Source of the DNA: Vallitalea sp.
Lineage (GTDB): Bacteria; Bacillota; Clostridia; Lachnospirales; Vallitaleaceae
NCBI GenBank assembly: GCA_025210515.1
Contig: JAOARM010000036.1
Span: forward strand, 1 to 34,819
Direction of reading: 5' to 3'
DNA: 34,819 nucleotides
A program made the position numbers and the translations under genes. Positions 26,658-34,819 of this stretch are shown here, in pieces; within the stretch, counting starts at the first letter, position 1, and every line of letters begins with the position of its first letter. The notes beneath the pieces are model-generated. The model made no database searches. It worked only from the letters and a program-made list of their open reading frames with translations, and had not been told where the DNA came from.

Positions 26658-28431
26658 AATTCCTAATCTCCTTATATGTAATATATGGTATGTTAATTTT
26701 TACACTAGTACCATTATTTAATTTTCCATTTATATTTACTCCATATTTATTTCCATATATCAACTTTATTCTATGATTTACATTAGCTATGCCTACATGC
26801 TCCGTGTTTTGATATACTTGATTTATCCCTTCATTTATATCTTTTTCTATTTCTTTTAATTTATCTTCACTAATTCCTACCCCGTTGTCATTTACACTAA
26901 TTACCACATCGTCACTATCTTTACTTATACTAATAGTTATTTTCCCTTCACTCTTATTATCAAATCCATGATTTATACAATTTTCTATTATAGGTTGGAT
27001 AATAAGCTTTGGTACAAAGCACCTTTTTACAGCATTATCTACATTTATTGAATAATCAATATTTTTCAAATAAGACAACAGGTTAAGATAGAGAGTTGTA
27101 AATTCTATTTCTTCCATAATCCCAACAAACTTACTACTACCTTTAATATTCCATCTAAAAATCTTACCCATAATTGATAACATTTCAGCGATTTCTATGC
27201 TTTCTTGATCTAAAGCCTTCATCCTCAATATTTCAATGGTGTTATATAAGAAATGTGGGTTTATTTTCATTTGCAGAGCCGCTTGTTCAGCAGATTTTGT
27301 TTTTATCTGGGATATATATACTTGATTTATATACTTATTCAATTCAAAACACATCGTAGAGAAAGCCTCTTCAAGTTGACCAATTTCATCAAAACTTTTA
27401 GGCTTTATTTTAATGTCTAAATTACAAGTTCTAACTTGGTTTATATTAGCTAACAGAATTTTAATTCTACTAGTAAAAATACGTGAAATATTTAATGTTA
27501 TTACAAAAGCCACTAATAGGCATAACATTAGCAATTTAGCAATTCTTCCAATATATTTTTTTATTTTGTTTACAAACTCTGTAGTTGAAGTAACAATATG
27601 AATTCTAAATTGATTATCAAATATGTAGGAATCATTTATAATCTGTGTTGATAAAGATAATTTGTTATACTTGTCTTTTACTATATATGATGATATTTCT
27701 TTACCTATTTCTTCATTATTTGGTGCATATACCACCACATTATTTTTTGATATATATAAATGTGTTTCCCCTGTAGTGTGATTCTCTTTCACAATATCAT
27801 TAAATGAATCAAATCCTATATTTATTATGTATTTCCCTATTGACTTTTTTTCACTAATTTGATTATCTATATTAAATAAATTTCCTGCATATGATATTAC
27901 AGGCTTTGCATTCTCAATAATGTATTGTGGTACGTCCATATAAATATTCAATGATATGTTTGGGTCATTATTTAATTCTCTTATTATACTATTATCATCA
28001 AAATTATATCTTTTACTGACTGATCTATTAGTATAAGATGATTTATGAAATACTAGTTGATTATTATTATTAAAAACCATAACATCAACAATATTATTGT
28101 CAAGCTGAGTTACTCCATTCAAGTAATGTTCAACTTCATTTATTATCTCATCATTTCCTTCTAACAAACTTGATAAATTTCTACCATAATCAGTTGTATC
28201 ATAAATTCCAATTATACAATCACTTACCGAATTTTGGACTAATATAGAGTGTTCTACCAAATTATCTAGCATATTAATCTGCTTTAATTCCTCAGACTCT
28301 GCCATTTCGTTAAAGAAATCTATTGTAATAATAAAGCCTACTAAAATAATTGAAAGTGATATGACTAAAAAATAGGATGTCATTAATTTAATAATATAAT
28401 GCCTTCTAAAAAATTTCACCATTTTACTCAC
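26635..28431 (-). CDS. YesM-family sensor histidine kinase (second locus)
   Basis: This 598-residue membrane kinase has TM1 at about 15-37, an extracellular Cache-like sensor at 40-290 and TM2 at about 296-316. HAMP follows, then phosphoacceptor His393 in INPHFLYNT. The ATP-binding boxes are QPIIEN (479-484), DNGVGI (515-520) and HVGIANVNHRI near 545. The first possible start is GTG at 28431. The ATG three codons later (28422) fits the AAGGGTG site better and may be the real start. It is co-transcribed with the response regulator. Confidence 0.92.
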   Translation of the reverse strand: MSKMVKFFRRHYIIKLMTSYFLVISLSIILVGFIITIDFFNEMAESEELKQINMLDNLVEHSILVQNSVSDCIIGIYDTTDYGRNLSSLLEGNDEIINEVEHYLNGVTQLDNNIVDVMVFNNNNQLVFHKSSYTNRSVSKRYNFDDNSIIRELNNDPNISLNIYMDVPQYIIENAKPVISYAGNLFNIDNQISEKKSIGKYIINIGFDSFNDIVKENHTTGETHLYISKNNVVVYAPNNEEIGKEISSYIVKDKYNKLSLSTQIINDSYIFDNQFRIHIVTSTTEFVNKIKKYIGRIAKLLMLCLLVAFVITLNISRIFTSRIKILLANINQVRTCNLDIKIKPKSFDEIGQLEEAFSTMCFELNKYINQVYISQIKTKSAEQAALQMKINPHFLYNTIEILRMKALDQESIEIAEMLSIMGKIFRWNIKGSSKFVGIMEEIEFTTLYLNLLSYLKNIDYSINVDNAVKRCFVPKLIIQPIIENCINHGFDNKSEGKITISISKDSDDVVISVNDNGVGISEDKLKEIEKDINEGINQVYQNTEHVGIANVNHRIKLIYGNKYGVNINGKLNNGTSVKINIPYITYKEIRNYAETDIS

Positions 28432-28737
28432 CCTTAATATCTAAAATTTTTCGTTCTCTGTTACGTTTACCCCAAGTTAAGTATTTGTTTCACCATCAAA
28501 CATTTTAACTAATCTTTTCTATCATTACAATTTCAAAAAAAGCACCTTAAGATACATTCAGACTTTTGATCATATTAAAGTATTTCCATTTATTCAATCC
28601 TTATATTCTTGTTTTTATAAAATTTACATTACATAATAATTGCATCATCAAAAACAATACAATTTATATTATAATCCTTATTACTCTATATTTCTATATA
28701 TTTTGAAAATCAAAGTAATAAAAATCTAGGTTGGATT
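28432..28737 (-). other. AT-rich intergenic region upstream of the second kinase gene
   Basis: No gene is visible on either strand. It should hold the kinase promoter. A TTGAAA lies near 28530, but I find no convincing -10 at the right distance. Confidence 0.3.
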
Positions 28738-28810
28738 TTAGCAGTGATCAGGTTTAGCGATACTATTTACAAAACCTTCTGCTAATCCATTATTATAATC
28801 AAGTAGTATT
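28738..28810 (-). pseudogene. Degenerate transposase C-terminal remnant (ISL3-like)
   Basis: A minus-strand frame reads DSILLDYNNGLAEGFVNSIA, then KPDHC and a stop, with a stop just upstream. The YNNGLAEGxVN core is what I recall from the C-terminal region of ISL3-family DDE transposases (usually followed by K-x-KxxKR). The downstream part does not fit, so this is a scar about 24 codons long. No inverted repeats or remaining transposase body are visible. Confidence 0.4.
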
Positions 28811-28872
28811 GAGTCTTAATAGCATCTATATATCTTTTGATCCATTTATAAAAGAATTAATATATGAATTAT

Positions 28873-28910
28873 ATAAACTACCCACCTGCTAAAGCAGGTG
28901 GGTAGTTTAT
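28873..28910 (-). terminator. Perfect 18-bp GC-rich hairpin, probable terminator of the SH3 protein gene
   Basis: Arms 28873-28890 and 28893-28910 are perfect inverted repeats around a 2-base centre, with core CTACCCACCTGCT. It starts 15 bases after the stop of the SH3-domain gene. In the minus-strand RNA it is followed by ATAATTCATA, a poor U-tail. A hairpin derived from an insertion-element end is an alternative. Confidence 0.55.
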
Positions 28911-28924
28911 ATTTTCATGCTATA

Positions 28925-29275
28925 CTAGATTATTTCTATATGATTTAGTGGTGTCCATGCTTTTTTTGTTTGATTTCCTTTTTTATATCCCCATATCCAT
29001 CCGTTGAGTTCTTTTTCCATTACTATAATCTCATCCACCTCAATATTGAATTCAACTGCATTATAATCTTCTAATATTGTCCCTTTATCTTCTTCCCTAT
29101 CAATTATTTGCTTTGGAACCCAGCCACTATTATCTTCACTTTTACATAATACCCAGTTTGCCCAATCACCATTTTCATCAGAATCCTGACAACATATAAC
29201 CTTTTGTCCTTTTTTTAATACTATACCATTATTAGATTCTGCTTTTCTGCTTTTTATCACTCTATATTCATTCAT
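28925..29275 (-). CDS. Small cytoplasmic protein with two bacterial SH3-like domains
   Basis: The protein has 116 residues with no signal peptide or membrane segment. It appears to be an internal duplication. Residues 1-57 (YRVIKSRKAESNNGIVLKKG, ending GWVPKQII) and 62-116 (GTILEDYNAVEFNIEVDEII, ending AWTPLNHIEII) both have the pattern of a variant SH3 fold: a turn, a basic/hydrophobic beta strand, a W-rich middle and a final W-V/T-P. A GGAGGG site precedes the ATG. Such proteins are usually binding modules of unknown partner. The same-strand neighbour upstream is a macrodomain gene, 223 bases away, so an operon is not certain. Confidence 0.65.
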   Translation of the reverse strand: MNEYRVIKSRKAESNNGIVLKKGQKVICCQDSDENGDWANWVLCKSEDNSGWVPKQIIDREEDKGTILEDYNAVEFNIEVDEIIVMEKELNGWIWGYKKGNQTKKAWTPLNHIEII

Positions 29276-29498
29276 TTAACTTTCCCTCCACAAATGTAAT
29301 ATTTTCATTTTTCTATCTTACCATACCTAACGTCTATACTAAATAACTTGCTATACTTCACTACTCCTGCAATTAATATAAATAACACAAAGCTGCATAT
29401 TCCAATCATACCCTTCCTAATAGGGGCTTATAAAAAGCCTACTATATTAAACTTTTTAATATTGTCTCAGCTTTTTTCTTAATTCTCACTATTTAATA

Positions 29499-30026
29499 TT
29501 AATCTATATCACCCAATATTTCCTTATATATTCTATAATTTTCTCTATCAAAACACACAAAAATTATTTGATGAAATGTTTTATTACATTTAATAAATCC
29601 TTTAGCTTCACAAATAGCTATTTCTGCTGCTATATCCTTTGGAAATTTATATATTCCAGTACTGATATTAGGTATAGCTATTTCAGTAATACCATTAACA
29701 ACTGCTAATTTAAAAATACTTTTATAACATCTTCTTAATAACTCTTTCTCATCGCCCTTACCACTCCATACTGGTCCTACAGTATGAATTACTTTTTCAG
29801 CATCTAAATTTCCTGATGTTGTAATAACTGCATGTCCAACCTTGCAACCACCTTGGCTAGCCTTTATTTTTCTACACTCTTCTAGTATTTTACTACCGCC
29901 CGCTCTATGAATTGCACCATCTACTCCACCACCACCCATTAAACTGGTGTTTGCAGCATTAACAATTGCTTGGCATTTGACTTTTGTTATATCACCGCTA
30001 TATACTTTAATTCTTATAATTGTCAA
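29499..30026 (-). CDS. Macrodomain protein, probable ADP-ribose/O-acetyl-ADP-ribose hydrolase
   Basis: This 175-residue stand-alone macrodomain of the YmdB/MacroD class carries the key elements: CQAIVNAANTSLMGGGGVDG followed by AIHRAGG, then GHAVITTSGNL, VIHTVGPVW and the phosphate loop ISTGIYKFP. Such enzymes deacetylate O-acetyl-ADP-ribose or remove mono-ADP-ribose from acidic residues. The start is uncertain: the TTG at 30026 is only 2 bases after GAGGAGG, and no ATG is in range. A start a few codons later is possible but would be non-canonical. Confidence 0.85.
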   Translation of the reverse strand: MTIIRIKVYSGDITKVKCQAIVNAANTSLMGGGGVDGAIHRAGGSKILEECRKIKASQGGCKVGHAVITTSGNLDAEKVIHTVGPVWSGKGDEKELLRRCYKSIFKLAVVNGITEIAIPNISTGIYKFPKDIAAEIAICEAKGFIKCNKTFHQIIFVCFDRENYRIYKEILGDID

Positions 30027-30069
30027 AACCTCCTCATCAAACTTAATAATTTTGATTTCCTACATAATT

Positions 30070-30168
30070 TCATGCATTAAGCTCTTTCCTAAATGTATCT
30101 ATACATTTTTTGTAATCACCATATTTGAAACTCAATTGAGGTATATCAAATCCGTTATATAAGCTTTC
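30070..30168 (-). pseudogene. Possible short gene remnant upstream of the macrodomain gene
   Basis: A 32-codon open stretch bounded by stops reads SLYNGFDIPQLSFKYGDYKK, then CIDTFRKELNA. It has no start codon or ribosome binding site. The composition looks protein-like, but I cannot assign a family. It may be the C-terminal tail of a lost gene or chance. The rest of 30027-30319 shows nothing. Confidence 0.2.
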
Positions 30169-30319
30169 TTATGCTGGTTACCACTTTCTTGAACTAGGTT
30201 TTATTATCATATATAGCATAGATAATATTGAATAATTTGATAACTAAATCTACAAATGTTTTATCATTGAATTGTATCATATCCATCCATATATGCAAAA
30301 TATTTTTTATTGCTTTATA

Positions 30320-32308
30320 TTAAACTTCAAACTTATTTAATTCTGTATCCATAATATTTGCTAAGTCATTTAATTTCTCTCCAGAATTTGCAACTTCTTG
30401 GACAACAAAACTTTGCTGAGTAATGGAAGCAGATACTTGTTCAGCTCCAGCTGCTGTCTCTTGGGATATACTTGATATATTATTTATTGAAGCTACTATA
30501 TTATCTTTATATTTATTTATCTCCTCAACAAAAGCGGTAATATGGTTGATTTTTAAAATAATATCTTGAACTGATTTAGATATTTTATTAAATGATTCAT
30601 TTACTTCTTTAACAGCTTGACTTTGTTTTTTAGTTCTTATTTTAACTTCATTCATCATATTAACAGTATTGTTACTTTTATCTTGTATTTTAATAATTAC
30701 CTGTTGTATATCACTTGATGAGTTTTTGGATTCTTCTGCAAGTTTTCTTATTTCATCAGCTACTACTGCAAAACCTTTCCCAGCTTCTCCTGCTCTTGAA
30801 GCTTCAATTGATGCATTTAATGCAAGTAAATTAGTTTGCTCTGATATAGAATTTATAGTGTCAAGGATAGATTGTATACTCATAGTATCCACATTAAGTT
30901 CATCTATAGCATCTCCAATTACCCCAATAGCTTTTTCATTATAATTAGTTTTAATATCTAAATCCTCTACAACTTTAGTACCTTTTAAGTTTAATTTGCT
31001 TACTTGTGTGGTAACCTTTTCTACTACTTTTATGTTACTTTCCAATTCGTTAAATCTTTCCGATAAGTTATAAGTAAGCTGTGCGCTTTTTTCAGCATCG
31101 TTAGCTTGTTCGACTGCTCCTTTAGCAATTTCTTCAGCTGCAGTATTTATTTCTGTGGATGATATACTTGTCTTTGTAGAAGTTACAGCTAAAAATTGAG
31201 ATGATTCTTTTACTTCATTAGCTACACTTTTTATACTAGTAATTAAAGAACCTACAGATTCTAGCATTACATTAAGACTTTCTCCTAGTTCACCAAGCTC
31301 ATCTTGAGATTTAAAACTACTTCGCACAGAAAAATTACCATTTTTAACTTTTTCTAGAGTGCTTAACAGAGAGTGAATTGGTCTTGTTATGGTTCTTGAA
31401 TACAAAATAGATATAATAATGGCTCCTATTAAAAATATTATTCCTATAAGGAAAATTCTTTTAAGTAAAACACTAGTATCACCTTTTATCTCATTAATAT
31501 AAGTGGTTGCAAGAATAGTCCATCCTAAATTTTTATTTTTGAAAAATACAGCAAATTTGTCTTTATAGACACCATCTTCTTCTATCTTATATTCTACATT
31601 TCCTTCATTATATTCTTCTAAAGCTTTAGATATTTTTCTATTATTCAAAGGTTTCAAGAAAAACTCTTTATCAGGATGCATGATAATTTTATTATCTTTA
31701 TCTAATAGAAATACATAACCTTTTTCACCTATTATTATAGAATTAACTTCTTTTCCCAACTCATCTAATGTTATATCCAATGCTATAACACCTACAAATT
31801 TATTGTATTTATCAAAAAAAGGCATTGCACCTGATACAACTAACTTATTTGTATCTTTATCTACATATGGATTAGTCCAAACAAATTTATTTTGAGTTTT
31901 GGCTTTTATATACCAAGGCCTTGTAGAAGCATCAAAGTCTTTTTCGAAATTATCATACATAAGTGAATACATTTTTTTATTTGTACCCATATAAACATCT
32001 AATACATGTTCATGAGATTTTATAAAATTAGAAAAATCTTTCTTGAGTGCTACTAATTTTTCTTTATCAAGGTCAATATCTTGTAGATTTTCATTATAAG
32101 ACATTTCAACAATACTTCTCTCAAATCCATAAAGATAATTAGTTATTGTTCTTTCGGTCTGTTTTACTAACTGTAATGTAGAATTTTGTAAATTCTTTTT
32201 TAAAATTTGTTTTGATTTTGAGTAAGAAACTCCTCCTACTACAGTTAATGGAATGGTAATTAATAAAATAAACATTATCGTCAACTTAAATCTTATTTGT
32301 TTTGTCAT
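30320..32308 (-). CDS. Methyl-accepting chemotaxis protein with amino-acid-type dCache sensor
   Basis: The protein has 662 residues: TM1 at about 9-28, a dCache_1 domain at about 35-275, TM2 at about 283-303, HAMP at 304-358 and a coiled-coil signalling domain after that. The hairpin tip ([19 protein letters not shown]) is at about 489-507. The sensor carries R130, W132, Y133, Y148 and D178, matching the spacing of the amino-acid-binding motif described for dCache_1AA chemoreceptors such as PctA. The first motif position is F125 instead of Tyr. Amino acids are therefore the predicted ligands. No CheR pentapeptide ends the protein. A GAGG site precedes the ATG. Confidence 0.9.
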   Translation of the reverse strand: MTKQIRFKLTIMFILLITIPLTVVGGVSYSKSKQILKKNLQNSTLQLVKQTERTITNYLYGFERSIVEMSYNENLQDIDLDKEKLVALKKDFSNFIKSHEHVLDVYMGTNKKMYSLMYDNFEKDFDASTRPWYIKAKTQNKFVWTNPYVDKDTNKLVVSGAMPFFDKYNKFVGVIALDITLDELGKEVNSIIIGEKGYVFLLDKDNKIIMHPDKEFFLKPLNNRKISKALEEYNEGNVEYKIEEDGVYKDKFAVFFKNKNLGWTILATTYINEIKGDTSVLLKRIFLIGIIFLIGAIIISILYSRTITRPIHSLLSTLEKVKNGNFSVRSSFKSQDELGELGESLNVMLESVGSLITSIKSVANEVKESSQFLAVTSTKTSISSTEINTAAEEIAKGAVEQANDAEKSAQLTYNLSERFNELESNIKVVEKVTTQVSKLNLKGTKVVEDLDIKTNYNEKAIGVIGDAIDELNVDTMSIQSILDTINSISEQTNLLALNASIEASRAGEAGKGFAVVADEIRKLAEESKNSSSDIQQVIIKIQDKSNNTVNMMNEVKIRTKKQSQAVKEVNESFNKISKSVQDIILKINHITAFVEEINKYKDNIVASINNISSISQETAAGAEQVSASITQQSFVVQEVANSGEKLNDLANIMDTELNKFEV

Positions 32309-32358
32309 TATTATCCTCTTTTCAGCTTATTATCCCAGTTCATTTTTATGCAATACTA

Positions 32359-32387
32359 ATAATACATGAGAACTTTATAAAAATCAA
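32359..32387 (-). promoter_or_regulatory. Sigma-A promoter of the amino-acid-type chemoreceptor gene
   Basis: Minus strand: TTGATT (32387-32382), a 17-base spacer and TATTAT (32364-32359), 51 bases before the ATG. No sigma-D-type flagellar promoter was seen. Confidence 0.5.
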
Positions 32388-32629
32388 TAATTCAATCTAC
32401 CGTGCTAAACAAACACAATCAGACAAATTTACCACATTCAAATACAAAAAATCACTACTCTTAAAGCAGTACTAATAACTACTAAATAAAAAACGTCAAA
32501 GGTAAATTGTAATAGATTCTTCATGATTATAGCTATAATTCTTCTCATCGGTACAAGTATGAATAATTTTGTAGTTACCTTTTTAGTTAAAATTTTGCTT
32601 CACTTGATTTAGGATTATATTCAAATAAT
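32388..32629. other. AT-rich intergenic region
   Basis: No gene, repeat or RNA signature was seen between the chemoreceptor promoter and the terminator at 32630-32661. Confidence 0.4.
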
Positions 32630-32661
32630 AAAAAACCATCCTATTAAATAGAATGATTTTT
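32630..32661 (-). terminator. Intrinsic terminator downstream of the nucleotidyltransferase-like gene
   Basis: In the minus-strand RNA AAAAATCATTCTATT pairs with AATAGGATGGTTTTT with G-U pairs and a very short loop, followed by TTATTATTTG. Confidence 0.65.
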
Positions 32662-32711
32662 AAAGATATATGCTCTTTACTTTTATTTATAACAAAAATC
32701 TATATTCTTAC

Positions 32712-32819
32712 TTAAATATTCATTTCTCCTTCATATACTTCACCTTTTGTATTATATGTTATATTAAACACCATATCTGATAACCACTTATTAAAAGATG
32801 GATTATCATTAAATTGTTT
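32712..32819 (-). pseudogene. Orphan C-terminal tail of a lost gene
   Basis: A frame with a stop at each end reads KQFNDNPSFNKWLSDMVFNI, then TYNTKGEVYEGEMNI and stop. It is clearly protein-like in composition, but it has no start codon and no room for one. It vaguely recalls C-terminal tails of restriction/helicase subunits. I cannot confirm a family. It lies just after the nucleotidyltransferase-like gene and before its terminator, so the terminator may originally have belonged to this lost gene. Confidence 0.35.
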
Positions 32820-32847
32820 TTATAATTATATTATCAATATTAATTAT

Positions 32848-33540
32848 CTAACTCCTAATAATTCTATCACTATTTATTAGCATATTCCCATGCTGAATCA
32901 TTTCATTTATAAAGTCGATAGTTCTATCTTTTCTAACATTTATATCACCTATTATACTTTGTGATTCTAAATTTCTAATGGCTAAAGCTTCTTGTATTAT
33001 ATCATTCCATTCAGGATACTCATTCGCAATGTATGAACAAGATTGGGATTTTGATTTAATTTCACCTTCTTGCAATGTATATATAATTCTAGATAAAGTT
33101 ACGACTGCAAATTCAACCCACATATCTTGCTCGAATATTTCACTAGTTTCTAATTTAGATAACCAATATTCATTTAGATTATATTTCATTGTTTGTATCA
33201 CATCACTAAAACTAATTTCTGACAACTCATCTTTAATTGATGGTGATCCAATTGCCATTTCATATTCTTTTAAACTCCACCAAGTAACATAATTAATATC
33301 AAAATATCCCGCTTCACATAAACTTGCATTTTTTACGTATGGGTATTTTTCTATATCATTATTCATTTTCCCTAACATATCATATTGCAAATACATACCG
33401 TCTAATTTTGCCCCATATTTATATTCTTTTCCAAATTTGTCATGTAACATTTTTAATTTTAACATTTCCTCATTAATAAGTTTTGATTTAAGAATTACTA
33501 CAAAATCTACATCACTGTACTTAGGTTCAAAATATCCCAT
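32848..33540 (-). CDS. Nucleotidyltransferase-like protein (aminoglycoside-adenylyltransferase fold), start uncertain
   Basis: The 230 residues from the first ATG begin inside the catalytic motif (MGYFEPKYSDVDFVV). The frame stays open upstream and encodes KFYGLYLYNSVA directly before this Met, completing the polymerase-beta-type pattern (G-S)-x9-D-x-D. In place of Gly-Ser there is Asn-Ser, and the acidic pair is D11 and D13 of the short version. The C-terminal part (about 90-225) resembles the DUF4111 helical domain of AadA-like enzymes. No ATG, GTG or TTG exists upstream of 33540 in frame, although GGAGGA is present at 33660-33655. The gene may therefore use a rare ATT start or be a decaying pseudogene. 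The substrate is unknown, and antibiotic inactivation should not be assumed. Confidence 0.6.
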   Translation of the reverse strand: MGYFEPKYSDVDFVVILKSKLINEEMLKLKMLHDKFGKEYKYGAKLDGMYLQYDMLGKMNNDIEKYPYVKNASLCEAGYFDINYVTWWSLKEYEMAIGSPSIKDELSEISFSDVIQTMKYNLNEYWLSKLETSEIFEQDMWVEFAVVTLSRIIYTLQEGEIKSKSQSCSYIANEYPEWNDIIQEALAIRNLESQSIIGDINVRKDRTIDFINEMIQHGNMLINSDRIIRS

Positions 33541-33660
33541 TGCAACTGAATTATATAAATATAAACCATAAAATTTATTTGATAATATTTCTTCTAATTC
33601 CTCTCTAAATACACTTATTAAATCTACTACTTCATTATGTATATTAAAAATTATTCCTCC
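33541..33660 (-). other. In-frame upstream extension and orphan ribosome binding site of the nucleotidyltransferase-like gene
   Basis: GGAGGA at 33660-33655 is followed by ATA ATT TTT AAT ATA and then 35 sense codons in frame with the 33540 ATG. The encoded segment supplies the first half of the nucleotidyltransferase motif. ATT at 33651 is a possible but rare start codon. Confidence 0.5.
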
Positions 33661-33765
33661 ATTTCTTCTATATATTAGAGTTTAAAATCTATCATAACTT
33701 AATTATTTATGAACTAACTTATATCTTCCATATTATACCATGACATATAAAATAAAAATAGCCTG

Positions 33766-34128
33766 TCAAGCAAGCTTTTCAATAAATTCAACAAACATCA
33801 AAATAACACAATCTCCATTAGGATTATAGTCTATCGACAACGCATAGATATCTATGATTTTCTTATAAAATCTTTTTTCAGTAGCTCTGATATCTCGAAT
33901 ACGCTCAATTAGTTCGTCAAAATAGTCATCGCCAATATTTTTCATACCCTTCAATCGTTCATCATCCATTGTAAACTCTTTAACCAAGTACTCATTTAAT
34001 CTTTCTGTTGCCCATTTCCTAAATTGAGTACATCTATTTGATCGAACTCTATAGCCTATGGCGATATTCTGTCTACATTTCTTTACTGCCCCGTTAGCAT
34101 TTTTGTTTGGTCTGAATCCATAGATATT
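33766..34128 (-). pseudogene. Chimeric remnant: group II intron RT fragment fused in frame to a RhuM-family fragment
   Basis: One open frame of 120 codons has no start at its head. Its first 20 or so codons read NIYGFRPNKNANGAVKKCRQ, matching the YGFRPxxxxxxAV motif of group II intron reverse transcriptase/maturases. From about 34065 it continues IAIGYRVRSNRCTQFRKWAT, then MDDERLKG and YFDELIERIRDIRATEKRFY. This is the middle-to-C-terminal core of RhuM-type (virulence RhuM family) proteins, found on genomic islands. After SIDYNPN the sequence no longer fits RhuM and soon stops. Both partners are thus truncated. An ATG at 33987 could allow a 73-residue product, but it has no clear ribosome binding site. 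Confidence 0.6.
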
Positions 34129-34232
34129 TTATAAAAACTGTTTCTTATAGATTGGTGAAAATACTGTAATTTTCTCTATTTTTACTAAAAGAATAGAAAT
34201 ATAATTCACAATGTGATTCAAGTTTAATCTTT

Positions 34233-34819
34233 TTATATTTCTAAGGGCTTTGCATAGTAATTATCTTTACCTATATTTTTAATAGGTTTATTTTGAATTA
34301 TTCTTCCCGCAAAACGATATATTATGGGAGATATGAATGGCTTTGAAGTTAATTTAAAGACTTCCTCAGAAATTTCTTTATCGTTATAGATATCTTCTGC
34401 AATAAGATTTAAAGCTGAGATAAGTTTTTTATATGTTTTTCCCAGCTCTCCACCATCTATTAGTGTTCCTGGAGCTACAGCGATTCCACCTAACCATATA
34501 AAATTCATATCTCTTGCAAATAAGCTGCAGGTTGTAATTAGACTTTTACTTGCTTCGATTTCAGGAAAGCCACTATTGGTTATAACAAACATTTTCCTAT
34601 TTTTAATAGTCAATTTATTTTTATTTTCATTGATTCTTTCAAAAAACTTAAGTACAGTACTTGGTGCTGAATTTTCATATATGGGAGATATAAGTATTAT
34701 TACATCTGATTTATTAATATTATCGATAATTGTATTTTTTTCATTTATTATTTTTTCTAAATAGAGTTTAGAGCAGTTTATGTTTTTGTTAACTAATTTA
34801 TCTACTAAATTATTACTGA
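34233..34819 (-). CDS. Flavodoxin-fold NAD(P)H-dependent oxidoreductase-like protein, 5'-truncated by window edge
   Basis: The frame is open from the stop at 34233 to the right edge, so the N-terminal FMN-phosphate loop is outside the window. Visible landmarks are NKSDVIILISPIYENSAPST followed by VLKFFERI, the standard second FMN-contact loop of flavodoxin/NADPH-FMN-reductase-like proteins. Next comes KMFVITNSGFPE, the third core strand, then a C-terminal half with GGIAVAPGTLIDGG. The TTG at 34613 is an internal leucine codon, not the start. The function is probably redox or multimeric flavodoxin-like, with unknown substrate. Confidence 0.7.
   Translation of the reverse strand, partial: SNNLVDKLVNKNINCSKLYLEKIINEKNTIIDNINKSDVIILISPIYENSAPSTVLKFFERINENKNKLTIKNRKMFVITNSGFPEIEASKSLITTCSLFARDMNFIWLGGIAVAPGTLIDGGELGKTYKKLISALNLIAEDIYNDKEISEEVFKLTSKPFISPIIYRFAGRIIQNKPIKNIGKDNYYAKPLEI

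Noticed and set aside
29947..30162. Plus-strand 71-codon frame overlapping the macrodomain gene start
   Set aside because: It is antisense to the conserved NAAN region and rich in Ile/Ser, with no ribosome binding site.
32848..33540. Annotating the nucleotidyltransferase-like gene as an antibiotic resistance gene
   Set aside because: Only the fold is supported. The GS motif is altered and the N-terminus is uncertain, so resistance cannot be inferred.
1..34819. CRISPR array, tRNA or rRNA genes
   Set aside because: No regularly spaced direct repeats with unique spacers and no tRNA or rRNA-like segments were seen on either strand.

Overview
This window is from a low-GC (roughly 30% G+C) anaerobic Firmicute, most likely a Clostridia/Lachnospirales-type organism. 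The evidence is strong AGGAGG-type ribosome binding sites, lipoprotein ABC solute receptors, YesM/YesN-type two-component systems, Cys-type (anaerobically matured) sulfatases and very AT-rich spacers. A marine, Vallitalea-like organism would fit, but that is inference. Nearly every gene is on the minus strand.

Region 1 (1-15.6 kb) looks like a sulfated-glycosaminoglycan utilisation locus. At the left edge is the N-terminal part of a secreted chondroitin ABC lyase-like (PL8) enzyme with its own strong promoter. Upstream of it lies a six-gene leftward operon: a 1152-residue secreted beta-helix protein with three C-terminal beta-sandwich modules, a lipoprotein sugar receptor, two CUT1 permeases, a Cys-type sulfatase and a putative cytoplasmic glycoside hydrolase. 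A YesM/YesN pair diverges from this operon and is the obvious candidate regulator. No ABC ATPase, GH88/GH105 unsaturated uronyl hydrolase or sulfatase maturase is present in the window, so they must be encoded elsewhere.

Region 2 (15.7-20.1 kb) holds a chemoreceptor and an AraC regulator, whose upstream regions share a near-identical motif. It also holds a MarR regulator, with an unusual promoter, followed by a broken L-2-amino-thiazoline-4-carboxylate hydrolase-like pseudogene.

Region 3 (20.3-28.4 kb) is a second sugar/sulfatase module on the minus strand: histidine kinase, response regulator, lipoprotein receptor, two permeases and a second Cys-type sulfatase of a different subtype. In both modules a long stem-loop sits between the receptor gene and the permeases, which fits receptor-biased transcript stoichiometry.

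Region 4 (28.4-34.8 kb) is a patchwork of small accessory genes and debris. It contains a transposase C-terminal remnant, a GC-rich perfect hairpin, a double-SH3 protein, a macrodomain protein and a chemoreceptor carrying most of the amino-acid-sensing dCache motif. It also contains a nucleotidyltransferase-like gene with no good start codon, a RhuM fragment fused in frame to a group II intron RT fragment, and a flavodoxin-fold gene running off the right edge. No tRNA, rRNA, CRISPR array or intact mobile element was seen.
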